From the NCBI GenBank assembly GCA_964423675.1, contig CAYRFP010000016.1:1-38044 (forward strand): a stretch of 38,044 bases of DNA, in the 5' to 3' direction. The stretch comes from RUG563 sp964423675 (GTDB lineage: Bacteria; Bacillota; Clostridia; Christensenellales; Aristaeellaceae). Positions 1-7,253 of the stretch are shown one piece after another. The notes beneath the pieces were generated by a model that ran no database searches, was not told the origin of the DNA, and saw nothing but the letters and a program-made list of their open reading frames with translations. Each line of letters starts with the position of its first letter. Within the stretch, counting starts at the first letter, position 1. Position numbers and translations under genes: made by a program.

Positions 1-474
1 CCTTATTTTCGCCTGTACCATGATTTGCGGAATTTGACAGAACCATCGCTTCCTGCTGGATATTCTCTTTGCAAATCGGATATTTCCGATTTTGCGGCGC
101 ATATCAATCGTTGCTACACCGAAATTGGCATCACAGAAGCAGAACTGTGCAGCTATACAGAAAGAACAGTTTTCAACGAAACGTTGTGGTTAGCTGTTCA
201 AGACAATCAAACCGGGAAAATCGTCGCTACTGCCATTGGCGAACTGGATACAGATATTGGCGAAGGCGTGTTGGAGTGGATTCAGGTGTCCAAAGATCAT
301 CGGGAGCAGCGACTTGGCAGCTACCTTGTTTCGGAGCTTCTATGGCGCATGAAGGATCTTGCGGATTTCGCCACGGTATCGGGACAATGTAACAATCCGT
401 CCCACCCGGAAAGATTGTACCGCAAGTGCGGTTTTACTGGAAATGATGTGTGGCACATTTTGAGAAAAATATAG
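1..474 (+). CDS. GNAT family N-acetyltransferase, 5' end outside window
   Basis: The frame is open from base 1, so the gene begins upstream of the window; the first in-frame TTG (25) is probably internal. The visible 157 residues end in a GNAT acetyl-CoA fold: the core strand is followed by the pyrophosphate-binding segment VSKDHREQRLGSYL near residues 98-111, and the C-terminal part contains NPSHPERLYRKCGF, the usual terminal signature in which a Tyr precedes the Gly-Phe. The substrate cannot be told. The protein may be a longer or two-domain acetyltransferase whose N-terminal half lies upstream. It is the only gene at this end on the plus strand and converges on murG, from which it is separated by a palindromic terminator. 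Confidence 0.8.
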   Translation, partial: PYFRLYHDLRNLTEPSLPAGYSLCKSDISDFAAHINRCYTEIGITEAELCSYTERTVFNETLWLAVQDNQTGKIVATAIGELDTDIGEGVLEWIQVSKDHREQRLGSYLVSELLWRMKDLADFATVSGQCNNPSHPERLYRKCGFTGNDVWHILRKI

Positions 475-546
475 GTTTTTTATTCAAACCAGCAAGGCTA
501 TTGAGGGTTCAATGAGATTAAAACGCTTTCAGCCAACCCATCAAAA

Positions 547-582
547 ATGCGTCCAGAGGAATTCCTCCGGACGCATCTTTTT
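547..582. terminator. Bidirectional terminator between GNAT gene and murG
   Basis: Bases 547-576 form a 30-base near-perfect palindrome with outer arms ATGCGTCC and GGACGCAT and one mismatch. A T-rich run follows on the plus strand (578-587) and a shorter one on the minus strand (543-547), so it can stop both converging genes. Confidence 0.8.
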
Positions 583-589
583 GTTTTGT

Positions 590-1654
590 TTATTTCCGCT
601 CGATTTCGTGGATCAGCTTCAGCACAGCCTGAGTACCGTCCGCAGGGGGGGCAGCGTTCATCTGCTGAATCAGCGTACCCTTTTCGGCCATCAGCCGAAT
701 CAGTGCTTCATACAAAGAATCCGCCGTCATGTCTTCCTGGAGCAGCACATGACAAAGCCCTCGGGCGCGGAAGGATTCTGCGTTCAGCAGTTGGTCGCCC
801 CGGCTGGCTCCCTTAGGATAAGGCACCAGCAGCATGGGCTTTTTCAGCGCCTGGAATTCGCCCAGGGCATTGCTGCCCGCCCGGGACAACACAAAATCCG
901 CGCAGGCCAGGGCATCCGGCAAATCATCGGATAAAAACTCAAACTGCTTGTATCCAGGCAGCGTAAGCAGCTGCTCGTCCAGGTTTCCTTTCCCGGTAAT
1001 ATGCAGCACATCCAGCTTTTCCAGCAGCCGGGGAAGCGCCTCGCGCAGAGCCTTATTCACGCTTTGCGCGCCCAGGCTGCCGCCCATCATAATGAGCACC
1101 GGCTTTTTCCCATCAAACCCGCACAGTTCCAGGCCCTTTTCCCGGCTTCCGGAAAACAGAGAGGCGCGCATGGGTGTTCCGGTGCAAACCGCTTTATTTC
1201 CCAGCGTTTTGGCGCATTCGGGGAAGGTGGTAGCAATTTTCCTGGCAAAGCGGGCGCAGATTTTGTTGGCCAGCCCGGGCGTTAAATCGCTTTCATGGCA
1301 AAGCACCGGCACATGATGCCGCGCCGCGCCAATCACCACTGGCACAGAAACAAAACCGCCCTTGGAGAAGCACACATCCGGCTGAAGCTGCTTCATCAGC
1401 TTTGCTGCCTGAAACACCCCAGCGATCACCCGAAACGGGTCGGTAAAATTCTTCCAATCATGATACCGGCGCAGCTTGCCGCTTTTAATAGCGTGATACG
1501 TCACCCCTGGCAGGGTCATCATCTTATGCTCGATGCCCTCTTCCGTGCCGAAATAATGAACTTCATACCCCTCCGCCAGCAAATGGGGCAGCAGGGCCAA
1601 ATGCGGGGTCACATGCCCGGCGCTTCCGCCGCCGGTTAGCACGATGCGCTTCAC
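590..1654 (-). CDS. murG: UDP-N-acetylglucosamine--LPS/lipid II GlcNAc transferase MurG
   Basis: MurG adds GlcNAc from UDP-GlcNAc to undecaprenyl-PP-MurNAc-pentapeptide (lipid I) on the inner face of the membrane, giving lipid II for peptidoglycan. The 354-residue protein has normal length and the GT28 pattern: GGGSAGHVTPHLAL (8-21) for the lipid/diphosphate loop, HESDLTPGLANK (120-131), GGSLGAQSVN (191-200), and the C-terminal nucleotide-sugar site SRAGSNALGEF with KPMLLVPYP and GDQLLNA. The start is a GTG at 1654 with AAGGAGG nine bases upstream. It stands alone with its own promoter, away from any mraY/murD/ftsW cluster, so it is transcribed as a single gene. Confidence 0.95.
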   Translation of the reverse strand: MKRIVLTGGGSAGHVTPHLALLPHLLAEGYEVHYFGTEEGIEHKMMTLPGVTYHAIKSGKLRRYHDWKNFTDPFRVIAGVFQAAKLMKQLQPDVCFSKGGFVSVPVVIGAARHHVPVLCHESDLTPGLANKICARFARKIATTFPECAKTLGNKAVCTGTPMRASLFSGSREKGLELCGFDGKKPVLIMMGGSLGAQSVNKALREALPRLLEKLDVLHITGKGNLDEQLLTLPGYKQFEFLSDDLPDALACADFVLSRAGSNALGEFQALKKPMLLVPYPKGASRGDQLLNAESFRARGLCHVLLQEDMTADSLYEALIRLMAEKGTLIQQMNAAPPADGTQAVLKLIHEIERK

Positions 1655-1689
1655 AAATCCGCGCCTCCTTCATTCTTCTATTCCTTTCC

Positions 1690-1719
1690 ATTATAGCACA
1701 GCCCGTCCAGCCTATACAA
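1690..1719 (-). promoter_or_regulatory. Promoter of murG
   Basis: On the minus strand TTGTAT (1714-1719) is followed after 18 bases by TATAAT (1690-1695), preceded by TGTGC. The predicted leader is about 30 bases. Confidence 0.75.
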
Positions 1720-1730
1720 CCCAAAAACGA

Positions 1731-1764
1731 AAAAACCGCTTCCTGCGAAAGGAAACGGTTTCTT
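1731..1764 (-). terminator. Terminator of the Gfo/Idh/MocA gene
   Basis: Arms AAACCG (1733-1738) and CGGTTT (1756-1761) continue into TTCC/GGAA with one mismatch. On the minus strand the stem is followed by a T-rich run, directly after the dehydrogenase stop codon. Confidence 0.75.
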
Positions 1765-1775
1765 TTGTTTGCGCT

Positions 1776-2843
1776 TTAATCAATAATAACCTGCTTGCCG
1801 GTGCGGGCGGATTCATAGATCGCATCCAGAATCTGCATCATCTCAATGCCATCCCGGGCCGTGGCACGGCAAACCGCTTCGCCCTTGGACGCTTCCACAA
1901 AGTTCCGGATTTCCGCCTTGAACGCATCCCATTCAAACACAGCTTCCACCGTGGGTTTTACATTGGCATACATGCCGGCCTGGGTGGTGCAGTAGATCAG
2001 GCCATCCTTGCCCCCCAGCGATACGCCGGACTTGGTGCCATACAGTTCCACACCGCAGGTCGGTTCAGGGATATTCAGGGTGTAGCTGGTCTCGGCAATC
2101 ATCACCATGCCGTTATCAAAACGGATCATGGCTGTAGCCAGGTCTTCCACGTCCCGCTTAAACTTGGAGGTATTCCCCTTTGCCGTCCAAACCGCCTTGC
2201 CATCCAGCGCACGATGACCATCCATGCCTTCGAAGGTAGCGCCCATAACGCTCACCGGCTTGGGATTCCCGGCCAGATACTTAGCCAGGTCAATCACATG
2301 TACGCCCAGATCCAGCAACGGGCCGCCACCGGAATAGGATTTATCTTCAAACCAGCCGCCCGGGCCGCCAGACCGGCGCAGATAATTGGCCTTTACATAA
2401 TATACATCGCCCAGTTCGCCCGCGTCGCTGAGCCGACGAACCACTTCCGCATCATTGCCAAAGCGGCGCACAAAGCCCACCTGCAGCAGCTTGCCCGTTT
2501 CCTTGGACACCCGCTCCATTTCCTTAGCTTCCTGCGCGTTCATGGCCATGGGCTTTTCGCAAAGCACGTTGGCGCCGCCCCGCATAGCCGCAATAGCCGC
2601 CTGAGCATGAGCGCAGTTCCAAGTGCATACGCTGACGCAATCCAGCTGTTCCTTGGCCATCATTTCGTTATAATCGGTGTAAACCCGGGGAATATCAAAT
2701 TTTTCGGCATACCGCTTCGCTTTTTCTTCATCCAAATCACAGCAGGCCACTACTTCTACCAGATCCGGAAAGGACTGATAGCTTTTCACATGCGTTTTCG
2801 CAATATTGCCAGTGCCAATAATGCCAACCTTGACCTTCTCCAT
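1776..2843 (-). CDS. Gfo/Idh/MocA family NAD(P)-dependent oxidoreductase
   Basis: This is a cytosolic sugar- or inositol-type dehydrogenase of 355 residues. The N-terminal Rossmann fold shows GIIGTGNIAKTHVKSY (7-22), the family Lys is in CEKPMAMN (95-102), and the C-terminal catalytic/substrate region has GGPLLDLGVHVIDL (173-186) with the usual Asp and His. The open frame extends 40 codons further upstream but that part is unlike the family; the ATG at 2843 fits the start of the Rossmann strand and has GAGGTGGGAG upstream. It is divergent from a TIM-barrel isomerase gene, a pairing typical of pathways that oxidise and isomerise a sugar or cyclitol. The actual substrate is not evident. Confidence 0.9.
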   Translation of the reverse strand: MEKVKVGIIGTGNIAKTHVKSYQSFPDLVEVVACCDLDEEKAKRYAEKFDIPRVYTDYNEMMAKEQLDCVSVCTWNCAHAQAAIAAMRGGANVLCEKPMAMNAQEAKEMERVSKETGKLLQVGFVRRFGNDAEVVRRLSDAGELGDVYYVKANYLRRSGGPGGWFEDKSYSGGGPLLDLGVHVIDLAKYLAGNPKPVSVMGATFEGMDGHRALDGKAVWTAKGNTSKFKRDVEDLATAMIRFDNGMVMIAETSYTLNIPEPTCGVELYGTKSGVSLGGKDGLIYCTTQAGMYANVKPTVEAVFEWDAFKAEIRNFVEASKGEAVCRATARDGIEMMQILDAIYESARTGKQVIID

Positions 2844-2895
2844 GTTTCTCCCACCTCGTCTTTCTTTGACGGAAAATGCTTTTTCCTGCGCGAAT

Positions 2896-2924
2896 ATTGT
2901 AACACAAACCCAAAGGGTTGTAAA
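2896..2924 (-). promoter_or_regulatory. Promoter of the Gfo/Idh/MocA gene
   Basis: On the minus strand TTTACA (2919-2924) and TACAAT (2896-2901) are 17 bases apart. The spacer contains an ACCC/GGGT inverted repeat that could be an operator. Confidence 0.7.
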
Positions 2925-2991
2925 CCCGAAAATAAGTCTGGATAAAAAATGGCCATTCTTCACATTTTCTGTAATCCATTCAAACTTTTCC

Positions 2992-3020
2992 TTGCATTTT
3001 CACGCATCCCGTGCTATCCT
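2992..3020 (+). promoter_or_regulatory. Promoter of the TIM-barrel isomerase gene
   Basis: TTGCAT (2992-2997) and TATCCT (3015-3020) are 17 bases apart, with a TGC extended -10. The divergent dehydrogenase promoter lies about 70 bases away. Confidence 0.6.
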
Positions 3021-3068
3021 GAATTGGAGAGAAAGAATGGCCCCGGGCCGACTATTGAAAGGAGCTGG

Positions 3069-3926
3069 ATGATTCCCATGATGTTGGGCGTTTCTTCCTA
3101 CAGTTTTTCCAAGTATATGCGCAATACAGGCGCAAATTATTTTGACGTCTGCGATTTGGCCAAAAAAATCGGCTATGACGCCATCGAGTTTATTGATCTG
3201 AAGCTGGAAACTCAGCCGGCAGAAAGCATGGAAGCGCTGGCCACGGCCATCAAGGCCCATTGCAATAAGATCGGTCTGCCCATCGTTGCCTACACGGTAG
3301 GCGCGGATTTCCTGAACCGGGAAAACGAAGTGGAGCGGGTAAAGGGGCTGGTGGATATCGCGGCCTTGCTGGGTGCCAAGGTGCTGCGGCATGATGCTTG
3401 CTGGAGCCTGAAGGAGGGCATGAGCTGGAGGGAAGCTGTTGCGGAAATGGCTCCTGCCATCCGCGAGGTGACGGAATACGCCGCCGGAAAGGGTATCCGC
3501 ACCTGCACGGAAAACCATGGCTTCATTCTGCAGGATGCTGAGCGTGTAGAAGAATTGATTCGCGCAGTCAATCATCCCAATTACGGCTGGCTAGTGGACA
3601 TGGGCAATTTCCTTTGCGCAGATGATAATCCCCTGCGTGCTGTGCCCATTGCCGCGCCCTACGCCTTCCATGTGCATGTGAAGGATTTCCTGGTTAAGCC
3701 CTTTGACGCAGAAAATCCTGGCGATGGATGGTTCAAATCCCGCAACGGCGCTTATCTGCGCGGAACGGTGGCTGGCCATGGCGTGGTTCCCGTTCGCAAA
3801 TGCCTGAGCATCCTGAAGGAAGCAGGCTATCAGGGCGTGGTTTCCTATGAATTTGAAGGCATGGAGGATAATCTGGCCGCGCTGGAAGCCGCCATTAAGT
3901 TTATCCGCCGCGCCATGGAAGAATAA
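3069..3926 (+). CDS. Sugar phosphate isomerase/epimerase-like TIM-barrel protein
   Basis: This 285-residue protein belongs to the AP-endonuclease-2/xylose-isomerase-like TIM-barrel family, which binds a divalent metal and isomerises or epimerises sugars, or acts on inositol derivatives. Four likely metal ligands are visible in order: Glu148 in TENHGF, Asp177 in WLVDMGNF, His203 in HVHVKDF and Glu261 in SYEFEG. The open frame begins at 2949, but the ATG at 3069 has AAAGGAG just upstream and matches the family N-terminus (LGVSSYSF); ATGs at 3078 and 3081 are alternatives. It is divergent from the dehydrogenase gene, so the two probably serve the same carbohydrate pathway. The substrate is unknown. 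Confidence 0.85.
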   Translation: MIPMMLGVSSYSFSKYMRNTGANYFDVCDLAKKIGYDAIEFIDLKLETQPAESMEALATAIKAHCNKIGLPIVAYTVGADFLNRENEVERVKGLVDIAALLGAKVLRHDACWSLKEGMSWREAVAEMAPAIREVTEYAAGKGIRTCTENHGFILQDAERVEELIRAVNHPNYGWLVDMGNFLCADDNPLRAVPIAAPYAFHVHVKDFLVKPFDAENPGDGWFKSRNGAYLRGTVAGHGVVPVRKCLSILKEAGYQGVVSYEFEGMEDNLAALEAAIKFIRRAMEE

Positions 3927-3971
3927 GCTTTTCCGAAATCGCAAACCAAAATACAAGCGCATTAATCAGTT

Positions 3972-4013
3972 AAAAAGATCCGTCCTTCCCTTTGGAAAGA
4001 CGGATTTTTGTTT
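3972..4013. terminator. Bidirectional terminator between convergent genes
   Basis: The stem ATCCGTC (3978-3984) / GACGGAT (3999-4005) continues inward with TTCC/GGAA. T-runs flank it on both strands, serving the isomerase gene (plus) and the acetyltransferase gene (minus). Confidence 0.8.
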
Positions 4014-4626
4014 ATTCAGTTTCTCTTTCTTCTATCCGATGATTCTTGAAATAAAACTCCCGATCCCGTTCGCCGATTTCCCGCAGCACATGGCATGGAT
4101 TGCCCACGGCCACCACATTAGCCGGAATATCCTTTGATACCACGCTTCCCGCACCAATCACCGTGTTATCCCCGATGGTAACACCGGGCAAAATCACGGC
4201 CCCAGCTCCAATCCAGCAATTTTTCCCGATATGCACTGGGAAATTGTACTGATACGCCTTTTCCCGCAGCTGCGGCAGAATCGGATATCCCGCCGTAGCC
4301 ACCGTCACATTAGGGCCAAACATAGTATGATCGCCCACATAAATGCTGGTATCATCGACCAACGTCAGGTTAAAATTGGCGTAAATATCCTTGCCGAAAT
4401 GGCAAAACGCACCTGCCCAATTTGCATGCAACGGCGGCTCAATATAGCATCCGTCGCCAATTTCAGCAAACATCTGCTTTAGCAGCACCTGACGTTTTTG
4501 GCTCTCTGTAGGGCGCGTTTGGTTATAATCGTAGAGCATATCCAGGTGCTTTGTCTGCTCCGCCGAAATATCCGGATCGTTGGGCAGATACAACCCGCCT
4601 TTATGCATTTTTTCCTTCATGCTCAT
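4012..4626 (-). CDS. Sugar O-acetyltransferase (LacA/Maa type) with catalytic His replaced by Tyr
   Basis: This 204-residue hexapeptide-repeat protein has the maltose/galactoside O-acetyltransferase layout: N-terminal helices (KEKMHKGGLYLPNDPDI) followed by a left-handed beta helix with IGKNCWIGAGAVILPGVTIGDNTVIGAGSVVSKDIP (shown here as the known repeat pattern, in part) and a C-terminal GNPCHVLREI. Family members transfer acetyl from acetyl-CoA to a sugar, using the His of a GHP motif. Here that position is Tyr114 (AGYP, codon 4285-4287), a single base away from His. The start ATG (4626) has only a weak ribosome site; the ATG at 4620 is equally possible. It lies 27 bases after nagB and probably shares its transcript. 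Confidence 0.88.
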   Translation of the reverse strand: MSMKEKMHKGGLYLPNDPDISAEQTKHLDMLYDYNQTRPTESQKRQVLLKQMFAEIGDGCYIEPPLHANWAGAFCHFGKDIYANFNLTLVDDTSIYVGDHTMFGPNVTVATAGYPILPQLREKAYQYNFPVHIGKNCWIGAGAVILPGVTIGDNTVIGAGSVVSKDIPANVVAVGNPCHVLREIGERDREFYFKNHRIEERETE

Positions 4627-4653
4627 CCCGATTTTCTTTTCTATCTACCCTTC

Positions 4654-5373
4654 TTAGAGCAGGCTGGCCGCCGCTTTATCCACCAGGATGGTTGCATGGG
4701 GATGCACACGCAGAATGGACGCCTGCACACGGGGATTGATTTCGCCCTTGACGGTATCACGAATCGCCTGAGCCTTATCCTCGCCCATGGCCACCAGCAC
4801 CACTTCCCGCGCCGCCATGATGCCGCCAATGCCCAGGCTAATCGCCCGGCGCGGCACATCCTCTTCCTTCTCAAAGAAGCGACGGTTGGCCTGAATAGTG
4901 CTCTGCGTCAATTCAACGATCTGGGTTCCATACACCAGATGGTCCGCCGGCTCATTAAAGCCAATGTGGCCGTTGCGGCCAATGCCCAGCAGCTGCATAT
5001 CAATGCCGCCCGCCGCGCGAATCGCCGCGTCATACCGGGCGCATTCCGCCTGCAGATCTTCCGCATTGCCGTTGGGCACAAAATGCGCTTTCATATTAAT
5101 GGCGTGGAAGAGTTCTTCCTGCATAAAGGTATGATAGCTGCAAGGATGGTCTTCGGGAATGCCACAATATTCATCCAGGTTATAGCTGACGCACTGAGAA
5201 AAATCCAGAACGCCCGCCTGATGCCAGGCGATCAACTGCTGATAGCAGCCGATAGGAGAGGAACCCGTGGCCAAGCCCAGCACACTATCAGGCTTGCGAA
5301 TCACCTGCGCCGCAAAAAGAGTCGCCGCCGCTTTTCCAACCTGTTCCGCCGTATCGTAAACATGAACCTGCAT
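4654..5373 (-). CDS. nagB: Glucosamine-6-phosphate deaminase NagB
   Basis: NagB converts glucosamine 6-phosphate to fructose 6-phosphate and ammonia, the last step of amino-sugar breakdown. The 239-residue protein has LGLATGSSPIG (32-42) for phosphate binding, the general base Asp67 in YNLDEY, and IGRNGHIGFNEP (131-142) with His136 and Glu141. Asn134 stands where the E. coli enzyme has Asp141; this is common in Firmicutes forms. The frame runs 14 codons further upstream, but the ATG at 5373 has GAGGAGG nine bases ahead and matches the family start. The neighbour sugar acetyltransferase follows on the same transcript. Confidence 0.94.
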   Translation of the reverse strand: MQVHVYDTAEQVGKAAATLFAAQVIRKPDSVLGLATGSSPIGCYQQLIAWHQAGVLDFSQCVSYNLDEYCGIPEDHPCSYHTFMQEELFHAINMKAHFVPNGNAEDLQAECARYDAAIRAAGGIDMQLLGIGRNGHIGFNEPADHLVYGTQIVELTQSTIQANRRFFEKEEDVPRRAISLGIGGIMAAREVVLVAMGEDKAQAIRDTVKGEINPRVQASILRVHPHATILVDKAAASLL

Positions 5374-5416
5374 TTCAAAAAGCCTCCTCATGCCTTGTTT
5401 TGATAGATTTCTCATT

Positions 5417-5446
5417 ATTATACCACACCTTCTTGCGAAACGGCAA
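5417..5446 (-). promoter_or_regulatory. Promoter of nagB
   Basis: On the minus strand TTGCCG (5441-5446) and TATAAT (5417-5422) are 18 bases apart, with a TGG extended -10. Confidence 0.7.
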
Positions 5447-5466
5447 GCATTTTTGCTTGAAAATGC
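5447..5466 (-). terminator. AT-rich hairpin after noc, abutting the nagB -35
   Basis: Arms GCATTTT and AAAATGC with a six- to seven-base loop follow the noc stop and touch the nagB -35 box. There is no clear T-run, so it may be a weak terminator or an operator for nagB. Confidence 0.35.
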
Positions 5467-5506
5467 AATGTTTTTCCCGAAATTCGTGCGTTTTTTCTTC
5501 GCATTT

Positions 5507-6316
5507 TCATTTTTTTCCGTTCTTGGGCAAGCGAATCCGTGCTTCCAGCCATCCGTCGCTTTCCTGCAGAGAATAATCCGCCTGCATTCCGCTCTCCTGC
5601 ATCTGGCTGACGACGCTTTTAATCGCGTTCAGATATAGCCGTGGATCCCGTACCAGCGAAATCATGCGCCGGGGCGGCGGTGGAACTGGCAGCCGCCGAA
5701 GTGCCTTTTGCACCAGCGCCTCCGTTTCCCGAACGGTCAGATGATCCCGGGCAGACTGAGCAGCAATGCGCATCCGGGCCGCTGCATCTGGCAGAGGCAA
5801 AAGCGCCCGGGCATGGCGTTCGCTCATTCCTTCTTCCAGCAGCAAATGCCGAAGCGCTGGTTCCAGCTTCAAAAGCCGCAGCTTGTTGGCCACCCCAGAA
5901 GGGCTTTTTCCCAGCCGCCGTGCCAGCGCCTCCTGGCTCATGCCCTGCCCCAGCAAATCCGCATACGCTTCTGCCTCCTCAAAAAAATGCAAGTTTTCCC
6001 GCTGTAAATTCTCAATCAGTGCCAGCAGCGCCGTTTCCTGGCCTGTAGCCGTCAGCACGAAAGCGTCTATATGCGTAAAGCCCAGCAGCTGGCAAGCCCG
6101 AAACCGCCGCTCGCCCATCACAATTTCATAGCCTTCCTCCATAGGGCGCACAGTAATTGGCTGCAAAAGCCCATGCTGCCGGATGGACGAAGCTAGTTCC
6201 ATCAGCCGCAAATCGTCAAACTCCCGCCGGGGCTGCCGGGGATTAGGCCGAATCTCCGCCATAGGCAGCCAGCAAGCCTGCCTTCCCCCCGATGTGCCCT
6301 CCTGCAATACGCTCAT
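5507..6316 (-). CDS. noc: ParB-family protein, Noc (nucleoid occlusion) type
   Basis: This 269-residue DNA-binding protein has the ParB N-terminal CTP-binding domain, with IRPNPRQPRREFD (22-34), GERR (68-71) and ENLQRENL (102-109), then a helix-turn-helix (about 125-148, SQEALARRLGKSPSGVANKL). The C-terminal dimer region (224-265, DPRLYLNAIKSVV to ARIRLPK) resembles Noc more than chromosomal ParB. Noc binds specific sites and keeps the division septum away from the nucleoid. Its place directly after rsmG is the Noc position in Bacillus; no parA/soj follows. The frame extends 45 codons upstream, but the ATG at 6316 has AAGGAGG seven bases ahead. A strong terminator separates it from rsmG and no clear promoter was seen. 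Confidence 0.85.
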   Translation of the reverse strand: MSVLQEGTSGGRQACWLPMAEIRPNPRQPRREFDDLRLMELASSIRQHGLLQPITVRPMEEGYEIVMGERRFRACQLLGFTHIDAFVLTATGQETALLALIENLQRENLHFFEEAEAYADLLGQGMSQEALARRLGKSPSGVANKLRLLKLEPALRHLLLEEGMSERHARALLPLPDAAARMRIAAQSARDHLTVRETEALVQKALRRLPVPPPPRRMISLVRDPRLYLNAIKSVVSQMQESGMQADYSLQESDGWLEARIRLPKNGKK

Positions 6317-6453
6317 GGCGTATCCTCCTTCACTGCAAGCAAATCCGAAAAGTCCCAGCAATCGAGCGCGGGCGGACGTCCAGAGGCGCCCTCCCCCTGA
6401 CGCATCTGGGCCCCACGCGCCGCGCTCTTGCTCCTTCCTTTCTCCACCCACGC

Positions 6454-6485
6454 AAAAACCTCCTGCTGTTTTTTCAGCAGGAGGC
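6454..6485 (-). terminator. Terminator after rsmG
   Basis: A perfect ten-base-pair stem CCTCCTGCTG (6459-6468) / CAGCAGGAGG (6475-6484) with a six-base loop is followed on the minus strand by TTTTT (6454-6458). It ends the walJ-to-rsmG operon. Confidence 0.9.
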
Positions 6486-6530
6486 TTTAAACCGTTCGCC
6501 GCTTTTCCCCTTTATCTGCGCTTTTCCCGC

Positions 6531-7253
6531 TCAGGTTTTGTCGGCTTTCAGGGGACGCTTGGCAGGCATGCCGTTTTTCCGCGGATAAACGGGAAGGGTT
6601 TTTTCACTTTTCAGAATTTGTGCAATCACATGGCCAGACTCCCCCGCCGAGCCTTCCATGCTTTCAATCCTCAGCAGACGACCGCCCAGCTTCTGTGCTG
6701 CCGCCGCGCCATCCTCCATTTCTTCCGCCACTGCCGGGCCCTTCCAGCAAAGTGCCATGCCTCCCTCCCGAACAAAGGGCAGCAAATACTCCGCCAGCAC
6801 CGGCAGCGCGGCCACGGCGCGAGCCACGGCGCGATCATAGCCTTCCCGGTGCCCCTCTGCCCGACCCAGGTTTTCCGCCCGGTCGTTTATCACCGTCACA
6901 TTTTCCAGACCCAGTTCCTGACATACCGCCTGCAAAAACTGGCAGCGCTTTCCCTGAGCTTCCAGCAACGTTACCTGCAAGGACGGCCGGGCAATGGCCA
7001 GAGGCAAGCCTGGAAAGCCCGCGCCAGTTCCCACATCGATCAGTCGCCCGGTTTCCGGAATCATCCCAGGCTTTTTCAGTGCAAGCAATGAATCCAGAAA
7101 ATGCCGCGCCGCCATTTGATCCGAGGATACGCTGGTCAAATCCATGCGCGCATTCCAATCCAGCAGCAGCGCATGATACCGGTTCAGCCGGGCAAGGGTT
7201 TTCTCCCCCAAATTCAAGCCTGCCTGCACAAACAGCGATTGCATATCATGCAT
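6531..7253 (-). CDS. rsmG: 16S rRNA (guanine527-N7)-methyltransferase RsmG (GidB)
   Basis: RsmG methylates G527 of 16S rRNA with S-adenosylmethionine. The 240-residue protein has normal length, with the N-terminal NRYHALLLDWNARMDLTSV region, the RHFLDSLL motif, the SAM-binding loop IDVGTGAGFPGLPLAI and a C-terminal YPRKNGMPAKRPL that matches the family end. The ATG overlaps the holA stop by eight bases (ATGCATGA), so translation is probably coupled; GGGAGG lies upstream. It is the last gene of a five-gene operon and is followed by a strong terminator before noc. Confidence 0.94.
   Translation of the reverse strand: MHDMQSLFVQAGLNLGEKTLARLNRYHALLLDWNARMDLTSVSSDQMAARHFLDSLLALKKPGMIPETGRLIDVGTGAGFPGLPLAIARPSLQVTLLEAQGKRCQFLQAVCQELGLENVTVINDRAENLGRAEGHREGYDRAVARAVAALPVLAEYLLPFVREGGMALCWKGPAVAEEMEDGAAAAQKLGGRLLRIESMEGSAGESGHVIAQILKSEKTLPVYPRKNGMPAKRPLKADKT

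Noticed and set aside
1644..2945. 433-codon open frame on the plus strand
   Set aside because: It is antisense to murG's promoter and the Gfo/Idh/MocA gene, has no family resemblance, and its codons mirror the real gene.
4972..4974. Asn134 in NagB in place of Asp141 of the E. coli enzyme
   Set aside because: Asn is common in Firmicutes NagB at this position, and His136, Glu141 and Asp67 are intact.
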